Positions 36,582-46,913 of a stretch of DNA of 64,000 nt are shown piece after piece. A program made the position numbers and the translations under genes. Position 1 is the stretch's first letter. Each line of letters starts with the position of its first letter. This stretch comes from CATOSD01 sp965226695 (GTDB taxonomy: Bacteria; Chloroflexota; Dehalococcoidia; Lucifugimonadales; CATOSD01): positions 1 to 64,000 of the forward strand of contig OZ245405.1 in the NCBI GenBank assembly GCA_965226695.1, read 5' to 3'. The notes below the pieces were generated by a model. That model was not told where the DNA came from, ran no database searches, and saw nothing but the letters and a program-made list of their open reading frames with translations.

Positions 36582-39500
36582 CTACGAGCGGCTACTCCTC
36601 AGAGCGTGCTCGATAGCATCAACGGTTCGCTTTAGCTCTCGCTCCGGGCTATTGAACCAGTCTGTGCTCCAGATCCGGTGTAGCGTCCATCCCAGGCCCT
36701 CAAGAACTTGTTCCCGCAATCGGTCGCGGTCACGGGCGGAACGAGAACTGTGATAGGATGCGCCATCGAACTCGATGCCGATGACGTATCGACCCGGATG
36801 CTTCGGGTCCACGATGCCAATGTCCACAAACTTACCTCCGGACGCGACTTCCTCGTGAACTTCGTACCCGAGGCTCTTCAGTCGTCTAGCGACTTCGCGT
36901 TGGAAAGGCGAATCGACACTGAAGTCGCTCTCGCCCGGAACATCGACAGGCATGACTCCTGTTTCAGCGTATTCGAGAAACGTCTTCAACGCCTGAACTC
37001 CAGCGGACCTCGTCCGGCTCGAGTCTATATCGGCGGCTTTCAGGTTGGAGAAGACCTGGCATTGATGCTTGGCACGGGTTATCAGCACGTTCAGCCGGCG
37101 CTCGCCGCCTTGGTTGTTAAGCGGGCCGAAGTTCATGGAGACCTGCCGGGTCGCGTCGCGCCCGTAGCCTATGCTGATGAAAATGACGTCTCGTTCGTCG
37201 CCTTGGACGTTCTCCAGATTCTTTACGAAGAATGGCTCTTCGGGATGAGCGGCGAAAAACTCCTCTCCGGGATCGTCTTGGAGTCGGAGCATTTCCAGCC
37301 GGTCTTCTATTGCCCGGGCTTGGGCCTGACTGAAAGCCACAACGCCAAGAGAAAGGTCAGGGCATTTGGCTGCGTGTTCCATCACCGCCGAGGCAACGGC
37401 ATCCGCCTCCTGCCGATTGACGGCGCTGCGTCCGCGGTCATAAATGGCGTCAGGGAGATGATGAAAGCGAAGCCCAGTAGCTTCCCTTCCGGCGTCGGGA
37501 CTGGGGAAAACCACCAAGCCGTTGTCGTAGAACTCTTGGTTGGAGACGGCGATGAGGGATTCGTGGCGGCTGCGGTAGTGCCAGCGAAGGTTGCGATTTG
37601 GCGCACCCTTACTTGCGAAAAGACCGAGGATGCTCTCAATATCCTTAGTAACGCTTTCCTCCTCATCTTCCTCGTCATTATCCGATTGCACCACGCGGTC
37701 AAAGAAACTGGATGGGGGCAACTGCTTGTTGTCCCCCACCACTACGGCCTTCTTCGCCCGCGCCAACGCTCCCAAGGCGTCCACGGGTCGGACTTGGCTT
37801 GCCTCGTCGAACACGACCAAGTCGAACGCGACGCTATCGGGCTCCAGATAGTTGGCGATGGAGCTGCGCGATTCGGTTAGCGGGCTCATCATGAAGACGG
37901 GTTTCAGTTCTTGAACTATCTGTCCAGCTTCATCGAGCAGCCGACGAATCGGCTTATGCCGGGATTTCTTCTGAATCTCTCGCTGCAAGACCCGTAGCTG
38001 CAGCTGGCTATCGCGGATCAATTCCGCTCCTGGGGAGGAGTCTGCTCTTACCAAGCGTCGGGGTAGTTCATTGGGCCGGGACGCTCTACTCTGATGGGCC
38101 AGAGCAACCCGCTCTTGGTTGTGTTCCAGCGATTGCCCATCCATGGACTTGAACCGTTCGATTCGCCCTTCTTGCAACTGGCCGTCAAAGCTCCGCAGAG
38201 CAGGTCTTTCCGAGAAGGCCGTTACTACTACGCCTTCGTACCATGCACGCTCGAACCAACTCGTCAAGGACGTAGCCGCCATCGGATTCTTGGCAGCGAC
38301 GGCTACCACTTCCTGTAACCCTTGTTCCGACGCAGTTTCGGCTCCGGCGTTGAACGCAGCCACTTCTTGAACTCTTTCATATGGGCAGGTTGGCGTTCCA
38401 TTTTCGCAGCAGTTTGCGCTGTTCGTTGAATGGCAGGGGTGTCAAGCCGTCGGGGTTGCCAAATTGCAACCTGTTGTCCATGTCCAACGCCAATTGCAAT
38501 TCTCTAACAGCATCCGGATAGTCATCCAATGCGCCCCTCAGCGCTTCAATCTTCCTTTGCCAGTCTTCGGTCACACTACCAATGTCGGTCTCTCTCGTGA
38601 AGTCTTGCAGAAGGCCAACGACGCCTTCATTTAGATTGCCTTCCGACACATCGGCGAGCACGTCGAGCCACCACCATATGCCCGGCGCGATGGCTTCCCA
38701 GTCGGTGTTCAGCCCGTTCCAGTGGCGGCCAATAACGGGGACAACATCCGCAAACTGTCCGTTGACTTCGGTCCGCAGCTGCTGTTCCTCGCTAATGGCG
38801 TCTATCAACGCCACTTGACGGTCTGTCCCGCTCGGCAACTGGCCACGCATAACTGCCGCGAGCTGCTCCTTGGCTCGCTTGTAGTCTGAGGAGAGCAGTC
38901 GCTTTAAGAAATTGCGGCCGTCTGTGTTGAGCGCCAACTGCACTTGCTGAAAGTCTCCATCCCAGGCGTGGGGCAACAGCAGCGAATCATACTCGGCGTG
39001 AATATATCTCCAACACAACCCCTTGGAAAGAAGTTGCCGGGCGCGTTCCCCGTGAGATTCCCACTGGGGAGCGTACAGATCCAGTCCGTCGGCGGCAGGC
39101 GCGCCAGCGGCGGCATTGGCGGCACGCTGAGAAGCGGCCAACAACTCATGCGCTGCTGAAATGTCTTCGGGGCATACGAAACGAATTGCGTCAGCCAAAT
39201 CTTTGCAGGCCGTGGTTAATTCCGACAAACGCCTCAAGGTAGTCTCGATATTGTCCCGCAATTCCGTTCGAGTGTCTGGAAGCAAAAGCCGCAGGCGGCT
39301 TCCCCAAAAGGGGTGCTGGTCGGGAACTCCGGTGTTCTGCAACCGTAAACGCAGGTCTTCCACTACTTCCCGTTTGTATTGAAAGTCCGCGCCGCTCCAG
39401 TCTGCAATATCGGGTATTTCACTTCTGGAGATAGGGTTGGCGTTCTTGTCGTACTCGAGCGCCAATAGATTCCCAAAGGCGTCGAAAGGTGTGACGCCGC

Positions 39501-40895
39501 TGTTGCCTACTTCAGTGTTGACCGCTTCAGCGTACTCGTTGAGTTGGCGTCTCGTTCGGGAGAGTTGCCCCAAGAGGCCCGCGCCCAAACCACCGGCTTT
39601 CTGAGCAGAAAAGTCTAGGGTACGCCCCAGTTCATCCAGCGTTTCTCGCTTGTTCGTCTTGTGGCTGTGCAGTTCCAGGCAAGCGGCACCCAAGCCGATG
39701 CTGTCCAGGCGGCGTTTGACAACCTCCAGGGCTGCCATCTTTTCGGACACAAACAGCGTGCGCTTGTCCTGTGCGATGGCTTCGGCAATTATGTTGGCGA
39801 TGGTCTGGGATTTGCCTGTTCCGGGTGGCCCCTGGATCACCATGTTGCGGCCCCGGGCGGCATCGTGAATGGCTAAAGCCTGGGACGGCATCGAGCACGT
39901 GAAACACGTCGCTGGGTGAGAGTCTATTATCCATCGTGGTCTCCAATGTCAGACCGAGGCACGTGAAACACGTCGCTGGGTGAGAGTCTATTCCATCGCA
40001 GGCTTTCGTGGTCTCCAATGTCAGACCGAGGCTCCGAGAAGCCTCCGTCGTCTCCGAACAATGAGATGATTGTTTCGTTGTCGGCGCACCGATGAACGCC
40101 CCAGGTCCCCTAGATACATCAGCGAAGCTTGTTGAAGGAGAAGAATCCTAGAACTATGCGGTCCGGCTCCACATTCCACCGGCTGAGCGCAGAGCGATGA
40201 ACAACATCCTCAACTTGGGAGATGAAACCGGCTACGTCGATCTCCTGTCCGTCTACTGGTTCCAGTACATCTGCCCCTGGTAGGTCTAAGGCGAAGTCTT
40301 GGCGAACCTTCTCCAGCAACGAAAGGTTCACGCCCAAGTCATCGCCAGTGTACTCAAGCCTGAACCTAGCACGAACGCTGGTACGCTCCAAACGGACGGG
40401 AACCAACACCAAGGGCGCCCGTCGGTCCTCTTGGCTGGAATCCGACTCGTACCACTGGAGCATTCCCAAGCCTGACGCAAGAAGAGAGTGTTGACTCCCG
40501 TTTCCTGACTCCATGGACGAGTTGGCTAGCAGATGGCTGGAGGTGTTCAACAGCCGCTTTTGCGTAGAGGTTTGCTGATGTTTCGCAGGAGGTCTTGGGA
40601 TAGAACGGGTAGCTTGTTACCCGTCTGGTCTGCAGAAACCACGGGTTCTAGTACGCTTTCCCATACACCAAGAGTATAGGCGTCAATTGGGGTCATTCTC
40701 CAAGGCGGGGAGGAAAGTCATGCGTCGCTTGAACGTTACCAGAGTCGTGAAGACCTGGGCAGCGTTCTCGCCAACGATCTCCACGCCTCGAGCAGTCAGG
40801 GGTCGCCAATTGAGCAGACGATTCCGGAGACTGAGGTCGAGCAGCTCCTTCCGTGACTCTTCAATTCTCGCTCTAATTTCACTCTCAGAGGTCAT
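36582..40895 (-). pseudogene. DUF4011-SF1 helicase-PD-(D/E)xK nuclease, fragmented
   Basis: A large single-protein helicase-nuclease, about 1440 residues if joined. In order: a DUF4011 N-terminus (ELLDLSLRNRLLNW), a region with APLVLVPVRLER, Walker A IQGPPGTGKSQTI, a helical insert, the Walker B motif DEASQVRPVDA, SF1 motifs VVGDNKQLPPSSFF, RWHYRSRHESLI and GGERRLNVLITRAK, and a C-terminal Vsr/MTES_1575-like nuclease (VIGIEFDGASYHSSRSARDR ... LGWTLHRIWSTDW). Similar architectures are reported from defence islands. Frame breaks are seen near 40685, 40570, about 40110-40135, about 40090, 38383 and 38351, plus a tandem duplication at 39895-40030. That is denser damage than in neighbouring genes, so it may be a real pseudogene. 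Base composition is lower in GC than the flanks. Confidence 0.8.
39895..40030. repeat. Imperfect tandem duplication inside the DUF4011 helicase gene
   Basis: The segment from gcacgtgaaacacgtcgctg to caatgtcagaccgag occurs twice (39895-39958 and 39959-40030). The copies differ by an 8-base net length difference around tattccatcg, so the duplication also destroys the frame just before the Walker A block. Confidence 0.75.
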
Positions 40896-41101
40896 GTTCT
40901 ACCCAAAGAAAGCCGGCATCCTAAGCGGTACGCCGGCGCCGTCGCTTGTAGGTTTCCTTTCTGGTGCCGCGCGGTCTGAGGCATGATCTTCGAGTCTAGA
41001 CCATACGTAAACGCCAAGCTCTAGAATCGACTCGTTTGGTAATGCAGTCCAATTCTATCGGCAATTGGAGGGTTATGCAATTACATTGCGGTCCGCCTGC
41101 A

Positions 41102-42572
41102 TCACCGCGCCCTCGTGAGGGCTTGCCAGGCGGCGGTGAGGGTGTCGGGGTCGGGGGCGAACACGAGGAGCGTGTCGGTCGCGCCGGCGGCCAGCCGGAC
41201 GACGCGGCCCGGCAGTTCGAGCACCTCGCCGTCGCCCGCGTCAGCCGGACGCCAGTCGGTCTCGGACTGGGCCCGCAGTGCGTCCCGCGCCGCGTCGTAA
41301 AACTCCGAGGCGTCGTCTTCGGTGTCCCACACCAGCCGCCAGGCCAGCACCAGGCCGCCGTCCGAGTGCTCCCATAGCGCGAGGCGGTCGCCGCCCCAGC
41401 CGGCGGCGGCGGTCGCCGCGGTCGACTCGGCGGCCGCGCCCTCCTCGCCGGTCATGGCAAGGTACGAAGAGATCAGGAACTCGCCGAGCGTGTCCTGTCC
41501 CGCCTCGCTCCACGCCTCGCCAAGCGCGGCGCCCAGGCTGGGGAGAACCACGGGCACGGGCGTCTCGTACTCCAGGAACTTGTTTGCGTGGAGGACCTGC
41601 TCGGTTGATACGGGCGGGTTGGCGAAGGCGTCGTCGATGAGCGCCCAGCCGCCGGCCTGCTGGAGCAGCTGCACCGTAAACTCGAAGCCCCGCGTGTACG
41701 GGAACAGCAGGGAATCGCGGACCAACCGCGGGGCGCCGGCGAACGGGTCGTCGGCTGACGCGGAGCTCTCCTGCCGGGCCTCCGTTTGCTGCTGCCCGGT
41801 GAGCTCGTAGTTGAAGTAGAGCACCTCTACGATCGTCGCGTCGCCCTCCACCAGGCCCTCTGTAGGCCAGCGAGCGGTCGGTGTCGGCGTCGTCCAGCGC
41901 GTCGAGGGCGGCTTGCAGGTCGAAGTTGCGGTGCTGCAGGGCGTGGGCGTACTCGTGCGCGTAGGTGAGGACGTCCCGCGCGGAGAGGTCATCGTCGTTG
42001 TCCACGACGTATATCTTGTCCTCGTCGCTGTCGAAGAAGCCTAGCACCGAGCCGGAGTACAGGTTGACCAGCAGCTCGAAAAGGTCGGTCTCGGCGTCCA
42101 GAATGCCCAGCGTCCCGTAAATCCCCTGGGCCAGGGCTATGTCCTCCCTGTTCTCCTCCAGGCTCTCGCTGAGCCTCTCGCGCAGCTCGGCCTGGTCGAT
42201 GAACTCGCGCTCCACGTCCAGAAAGGCGAATCGCTCACGCAGACGCGAGGCGCGCAGCTGCACGTCGTCGAGCGTGGCGTCGAGGGAGTCGGACGGCGCG
42301 GGCGTGGGCATGGGCGTGGGGATCGTCGCAACGGTGGTCGGCAGGATGACCGGGCCCGGGTCGAAGGCGGGCGCTGGGGTGGGCGTGGCTGTCGGAGGGG
42401 CCGCCGGCGTTGGGGTGGGCGCTATCGTGGGGGTGGCCGCGGGCGCGGCGGTGGGCGCCGACGTGGGCGTGGGGGCCGGGTCGCTGCCGCAGGCTGCGAC
42501 GACGATAGAGAGCGTGGCGGCTGCGGCGAGGGCGAGGACTGTTCGCGCGACTCCGGCGCGGTGAAGTGACAA
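41102..42572 (-). CDS. Putative zinc metallopeptidase lipoprotein, one frameshift
   Basis: About 489 residues. The TTG start at 42572 is preceded by GGAGG. It has a signal peptide with lipobox IVVAC, a long low-complexity T/P/A linker (about 33-95), then a domain with HEYAHALQ, a HExxH zinc-protease motif, near residue 208. One extra base near 41862 breaks the frame after DRSLAYRG; it resumes LVEGDATIVEVLYFNYEL, where the glutamate could be the third zinc ligand. The C-terminal domain is unrecognised. It is predicted to be anchored outside the membrane. The last 34 codons have a diverged second copy at 36472. Confidence 0.72.
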
Positions 42573-42710
42573 GGTTACGGCCTCCGAAGCGCGCTTGGGG
42601 GTTCTTCATTCGCGATGCATAGCATAACGAAACATGCAGCCGTTAGGCTAGGCCTCTTCGGACGCTGACGCGAGGTTGGCGCGGCGTGCGCGGCGTGCGG
42701 GCGGCGAGGC

Positions 42711-42812
42711 TTCACCCTCTCCCTAACCCTCTCCCTCGAGGGAGAGGGGACTTCGGAGCGGCGCGGCTCTGTCACCCCCATCCTAACCTTCCCCCATCAA
42801 GGGGGAAGGGAC
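42711..42812. repeat. Palindromic repeats, families B and A in series
   Basis: cctctccctcgagggagagg (B) followed by tcacccccatcctaacc and ccttcccccatcaaggggg (A), in the gap between the divergent metallopeptidase and ThDP-enzyme genes. Confidence 0.6.
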
Positions 42813-42923
42813 TGTTATATGGAATTACACCCTGAACGCTGCTACACTTCCGGCAGTACGGTGCTACACCGACCACCCTACCCGACGGCTCGCGACTCGA
42901 GCCGCGCCTGGAGAGAATCGCAC

Positions 42924-44648
42924 ATGCCAACACGACAGTTTACGGGCAACCCATCCCAGATCATGGTCGAGCAGCTCGCCGCGTCGGGCATAAAGTACGT
43001 CTTCAACAACTCCGGGTCGCGGGAGGCGCACTTCTTCGACGCGCTCCACTCGCGCGACGACATTCACGGCATACTGGCGCTGCACGAGGGCAGCGTCGCG
43101 GCCATGGCGGGCGGCTACACGCAGGTGGGCCTCGATCCCACGGCGATGGTGGTCCACCTGGGCGCGGGACTCGCCCAGTGCATGGGCCAGCTCATCAACG
43201 TGTGGCAGGGCAACCTGCCCGTGGTGGTGATCACCTTCGCGGGCGACACCGGTAGTTTCGCCGACAGCATCATCCTGGACCTCGACCACAGCTTCGGTCC
43301 GACCTCCATATCGGCGCCGTTCACCAAGGCCAACTGGACGGTCATCGAGCCGGAGGGCCTGCCGCAGGCCATCGACCGCGCCATCCGCGTCGCGAAGACG
43401 CCCCCCGTCGGGCCGGTGCACCTGGCCGTATACGACCGGCTGCTGAGCACACAACAGGTGGACACGCGGATAATCGACGGCGGCGTGCAGGACATCCGGG
43501 CGGGCTACCCCTCCGACGACGACCTCGAACAGGTGGCGCGGGCGCTTCACGAGGCGGAGCGGCCCATGATCTACGTGGGCGACGGCGTCTGGAAGAGCGG
43601 CGCTCAGGAGAAGGTGGCCAACCTGGCCGAGCGCTTCGGTGCCGCCGTGGTGTCGTCGTTCGGCGACCTCAGGGCCGTTTCCATAAAGCACCGGCTGCAC
43701 TGCGGGCGAATCGACCAGGCCGTACCCTCGCTCGATCCCGACCTGGTCCTGTGCATCGGCGCTCGCCACGGCGGGGCCGGCGCGGCGTCCGACTTCGACG
43801 TGTTCGCGTCTGCCGGCAAGGTCATCGCCATGGGAGTTGACGTTGGCAATCTGCAGAACATGCCCGGTCTGGACCTGGCGATACTGGCGGACGAGTACCG
43901 CACGCTGGAGCAGCTCGAGGAGCTGCTGCTGAGCGAGTCCACGCCGCAGCGTTACGACGACCGGCGCGAGTGGGCGCTGGGCCAGGCCGCCGGGCTGCGC
44001 GAGCGGCGCAGGCGGGAGGCCGCCAGCGTGACAGCCGGAGCGTCACAGGTGCACCCGTCCGCGGCGCTGAACGCGCTCGACGCGGAGCTCGAACGCCGCG
44101 GCGGCGGCGTGATCACCGTGGAGCAGTTCGCGATGCCGCTGGACACGCTGGGCGGCGAGGACTCGCCCGGCAACAACGAGTACATCCGGGCCGCCGGCGG
44201 CTCGGAGGGCTACGGCGTCGGCGCCGCCGTCGGCGCGAAGCTCGCCGCTCCGGACCGGCCCGTCGTGGGGCTGGTGGGCGACGGCTCGCTGTACTACGCC
44301 GACTCGGGCATGTGGACGGCGGCCCATCACAACATCCCCCTGCTGTACGTGATTCCGAACAACCAGGCATACGGGATTGTCGCCAACTCGTTCGAGCGCG
44401 CCGGGACGTCGATGAAGGAATCCGGCGACTATGCGGGCGTCGTGCTCAGCGGCATCGACCCCGTGAAGCTGGCCGAGGGCTTCGGCGTGGAGGCGATGCA
44501 CCTGCAGGACGAGGACAAGGCGACGGAGACCATAGCCCACGCGCTGGACGTGGTGGAGCGCGAGAGCCGGCCCTTCCTGCTGAACGTGCACCTGCCCATG
44601 GGCATTCCCAGCGGCGGCCGCCCCGCGCGGCAGTTCCGCATGACGTAG
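42924..44648 (+). CDS. Thiamine diphosphate-dependent enzyme (acetolactate synthase / benzoylformate decarboxylase family)
   Basis: 574 residues from ATG 42924, with GGAGAG 7 bases upstream. The PYR domain has the catalytic glutamate in ALHEGSVAAMAGGYTQ; the middle domain begins near ERPMIYVGDGVWK; the PP domain has the ThDP/Mg motif GDGSLYYADSGMWTAA ... PNNQAYG. Members decarboxylate or ligate 2-oxo acids. No regulatory ilvN-like subunit is nearby, so a decarboxylase or lyase acting alone is more likely than acetolactate synthase. Confidence 0.87.
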   Translation: MPTRQFTGNPSQIMVEQLAASGIKYVFNNSGSREAHFFDALHSRDDIHGILALHEGSVAAMAGGYTQVGLDPTAMVVHLGAGLAQCMGQLINVWQGNLPVVVITFAGDTGSFADSIILDLDHSFGPTSISAPFTKANWTVIEPEGLPQAIDRAIRVAKTPPVGPVHLAVYDRLLSTQQVDTRIIDGGVQDIRAGYPSDDDLEQVARALHEAERPMIYVGDGVWKSGAQEKVANLAERFGAAVVSSFGDLRAVSIKHRLHCGRIDQAVPSLDPDLVLCIGARHGGAGAASDFDVFASAGKVIAMGVDVGNLQNMPGLDLAILADEYRTLEQLEELLLSESTPQRYDDRREWALGQAAGLRERRRREAASVTAGASQVHPSAALNALDAELERRGGGVITVEQFAMPLDTLGGEDSPGNNEYIRAAGGSEGYGVGAAVGAKLAAPDRPVVGLVGDGSLYYADSGMWTAAHHNIPLLYVIPNNQAYGIVANSFERAGTSMKESGDYAGVVLSGIDPVKLAEGFGVEAMHLQDEDKATETIAHALDVVERESRPFLLNVHLPMGIPSGGRPARQFRMT

Positions 44649-44664
44649 AGCCGCGAGGCGGGGC

Positions 44665-45357
44665 ATGGGCACAATGACGGCGGAGCGGGGCGTGGAGCCA
44701 TGGCGCAGGAGGCTCTATCTGCCTGCGTACAGGGTGGCGGACGCCGCGCGGTATTCCAGTATATCGCCCCAGTCCGTGACCAACTGGACGCGTCGCAGCC
44801 TCAGTACAGGTGAACCTGCCCTGCCCGGGCGGGCCAGGTGTAGCCGCCTCTCCTACCTGGAGTTGGTGGAATTGGCGTTCGTAGCCACTTTTCGCGCCCT
44901 TGGCGTCTCGCTGGCCAGTATCGCCCGTACGAGAGACTACATGCGGCAGACCTTCACCGCTGAATACCCGTTTGCCCAGTACGAATTCTACACGGACGGC
45001 GTGCACATGCTTCTCCAGTGGCAGGAGTTCGAGGATGTCCCGGAGCTGAACGAGGTCATCGTGGCGGACGCCGGGGGCCAGATTGGCTGGGAGGACATGA
45101 TGGCATCGAGGCTGGCCGACTTCGACTATGAGCACGACCTCGCGCTGGTCTGGCACGTCGACGGTCGCGGCTCTCCTGTGAGAATCGACCCTCGGCTCGC
45201 ATTCGGCGCTCCAACTGTAAGCGGCGTCCCAACCTGGGCGCTCAAGGGACGCTGGGCGGCAGGCGAAAGCCTTTCGGACATCGCGGAGGATTTCGGCGTG
45301 GATGAGTGCGTGGCGGCACAGGGCCTGGCGTTCGAGGGCGTAGAAGTCGCGGCGTGA
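44665..45357 (+). CDS. DUF433 antitoxin with N-terminal HTH
   Basis: 230 residues. The N-terminal region (YRVADAARYSSISPQSVTNW) looks like a MerR/VapB-type helix-turn-helix; the C-terminal DUF433 domain (VRIDPRLAFGAPTVSGVPT ... SDIAEDFGV) is typical of antitoxins paired with PIN-like toxins. It overlaps the next gene by 4 bases (GTGA), as expected for a toxin-antitoxin operon. It probably represses its own promoter. Confidence 0.75.
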   Translation: MGTMTAERGVEPWRRRLYLPAYRVADAARYSSISPQSVTNWTRRSLSTGEPALPGRARCSRLSYLELVELAFVATFRALGVSLASIARTRDYMRQTFTAEYPFAQYEFYTDGVHMLLQWQEFEDVPELNEVIVADAGGQIGWEDMMASRLADFDYEHDLALVWHVDGRGSPVRIDPRLAFGAPTVSGVPTWALKGRWAAGESLSDIAEDFGVDECVAAQGLAFEGVEVAA

Positions 45358-45740
45358 CGATCTTCTTCGACAGAGATGTGGGAATCGGCGTGCCGAAGGT
45401 GCTGTCAGAGCTTAAGGTGCCAACGCCGGTGGTTTATCACCAGCAACACTTCCGGATTGACTCACCGGACGACGAATGGATGCCCTACGTTGGCAGCATG
45501 GGATGGATGCTAATCGGTCACGACAGCCGCCATCACATTCAGCAGGGCGAAATCTCTGCCATACGCCAGTACAGAATGGCCTGCTTCTACCTCTAGGGCT
45601 CCGAAGCCAGAAGATGGGAAAAGGCCCTCTGCTTTCTGAGAGCGTATGAGCGGATCCTGGCTGCCGACGAGACTACCGCAAGGCCTTACATCTATCGAAT
45701 CTCCAAGTCAGGACGACTCAGCTCCGTTGAGATTCAATAG
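45354..45740 (+). pseudogene. PIN-like (DUF5615/VapC45-type) toxin with in-frame amber codon
   Basis: A GTG start at 45354 overlaps the DUF433 gene. It reads VTIFFDRDVGIGVPKVL, with the first acidic residues of the PIN-like fold, and stops at TAG 45594-45596 after MACFYL. The same frame stays open beyond the TAG (GSEARRWEKALCFLRAYERI ...) to a TAG at 45738-45740. The TAG likely replaces a tryptophan codon, so the toxin appears inactivated by one nonsense change, which leaves the antitoxin orphaned. Confidence 0.65.
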
Positions 45741-45794
45741 AGAGCACCACAACTCCAGCCTGCCGAAACTTTCACATCATCGGGGAGAACACCG

Positions 45795-46913
45795 TTGAGC
45801 GATTTCAGCGTTACGCTGCTGGGCACGGGAACACCGGAGCCGCTGGACGACAGGATCGGCATCAGCACGCTGGTGCGCGCCGGCAGCGAGACGCTGCTGT
45901 TCGACTGCGGGCGCGGCACGGGGCTGAGGCTCCACCAGGCCGAGGGCAGCTACAAGACCGCGACGGTCATGTTCCTGACGCACCTGCACTCGGACCACGT
46001 GTCCGGCATCCCCGACCTGTGGCTGACCGGCTCGATTCCGCAGATGCGCGGGCGGGAGGAGGCGCTGCGGGTGTACGGTCCCGCCGGCACCGAAAGCCTG
46101 GCGGAGCACCTGCAACTGGCCTACGCGGCGGACGTCGAGGCGCGGCAGCCCTCACGGGATATGGCCGGCGTCGGCGCCGCGCCCGCCCGGCTCGAGTCGG
46201 CGGACATCTCGCCGGGCGTGGTATACGACCGAAACGGCGTTCGGGTCACCGCCTTCCCCGTCGAGCACCTGATCATCGAGCCGGCGTTCGGCTTTCGCGT
46301 GGAGTACGGCGGCCGGTCTGTTGCGCTGTCGGGCGACACGACCTACTGCGAGAGCCTGGTGGACAACGCGCACGGCGTGGACCTGCTCATCCAGGAGGTG
46401 GCCGCGGTGCCGGAGGGCGTGGACGCCAGCTCGCCCCTGGTGAACCGGGTTGTGTCGTGCCACACGTCGCCGGAGGACGCGGGCCGCGTGTACAAGCGCA
46501 CGGCCCCCGCGCTCGCGGTGTTCTCGCACATACACTACATACTGGGCGCGAGCGACGCCGACATAGTCGCCGGGGCGCGGCGCACCTACGATGGCGAGAT
46601 GGTAGTGGGCCGCGATCTCGACACCTTCGAGGTCGGAAAGGCGCAGCGTGAGGCGGATGTAGGGCGCGCGCGTCATACGCCCCCTCACCCTAGCCCTCTC
46701 CCGCCAGGGGAGAGGGGACTTTGGAAAGGCCGTGGTCAACCACTGAACGCATCTTCCAGGAGGCCCTGGTATCCCTCCGGCAGCTTCGCGCGCTGCGCGG
46801 GCTGGTACATCGAGGGGTGGGCCGGAATCTCGAACTCCCTGCCCTCCAGCAACTCTCGTATTGTGAGCAGCTGGATCTTGGGGAAGTCCCGCTGCCAGAG
46901 GTCGGAGTGGTAG
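45795..46913 (+). CDS. Metallo-beta-lactamase-fold hydrolase (RNase Z/arylsulfatase-like)
   Basis: TTG start at 45795 with GGGGAG 8 bases upstream. It has the metal motif THLHSDHVSG (HxHxDH) near residue 57, LSGDTTYCESL supplying the later aspartate, and a final histidine in FSHIHY. The recognisable domain ends near GRDLDTFEVG (about 46640). The remaining 90 or so residues run through a family B palindrome and then antisense to a methyltransferase gene, so the natural stop seems lost. Members hydrolyse tRNA 3' ends, sulfate esters or phosphodiesters. Confidence 0.78.
   Translation: MSDFSVTLLGTGTPEPLDDRIGISTLVRAGSETLLFDCGRGTGLRLHQAEGSYKTATVMFLTHLHSDHVSGIPDLWLTGSIPQMRGREEALRVYGPAGTESLAEHLQLAYAADVEARQPSRDMAGVGAAPARLESADISPGVVYDRNGVRVTAFPVEHLIIEPAFGFRVEYGGRSVALSGDTTYCESLVDNAHGVDLLIQEVAAVPEGVDASSPLVNRVVSCHTSPEDAGRVYKRTAPALAVFSHIHYILGASDADIVAGARRTYDGEMVVGRDLDTFEVGKAQREADVGRARHTPPHPSPLPPGERGLWKGRGQPLNASSRRPWYPSGSFARCAGWYIEGWAGISNSLPSSNSRIVSSWILGKSRCQRSEW
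46680..46720. repeat. Palindromic repeat, family B, inside an extended reading frame
   Basis: cccctcaccctagccctctcccgccaggggagagggg. It is the only clear repeat of this set that is read through as coding sequence. Confidence 0.55.

Noticed and set aside
39895..40030. The repeat inside the helicase gene as a CRISPR array
   Set aside because: There are only two copies, directly adjacent with no spacer, and both are coding sequence of the helicase.
18482..45596. Genome-wide reading of TAG as an amino acid, suggested by two in-frame ambers
   Set aside because: TAG is used as the ordinary final stop in several intact genes here (amidase at 28212, aminomutase-like gene at 17272, ThDP enzyme at 44648), so mutation or error is likelier.
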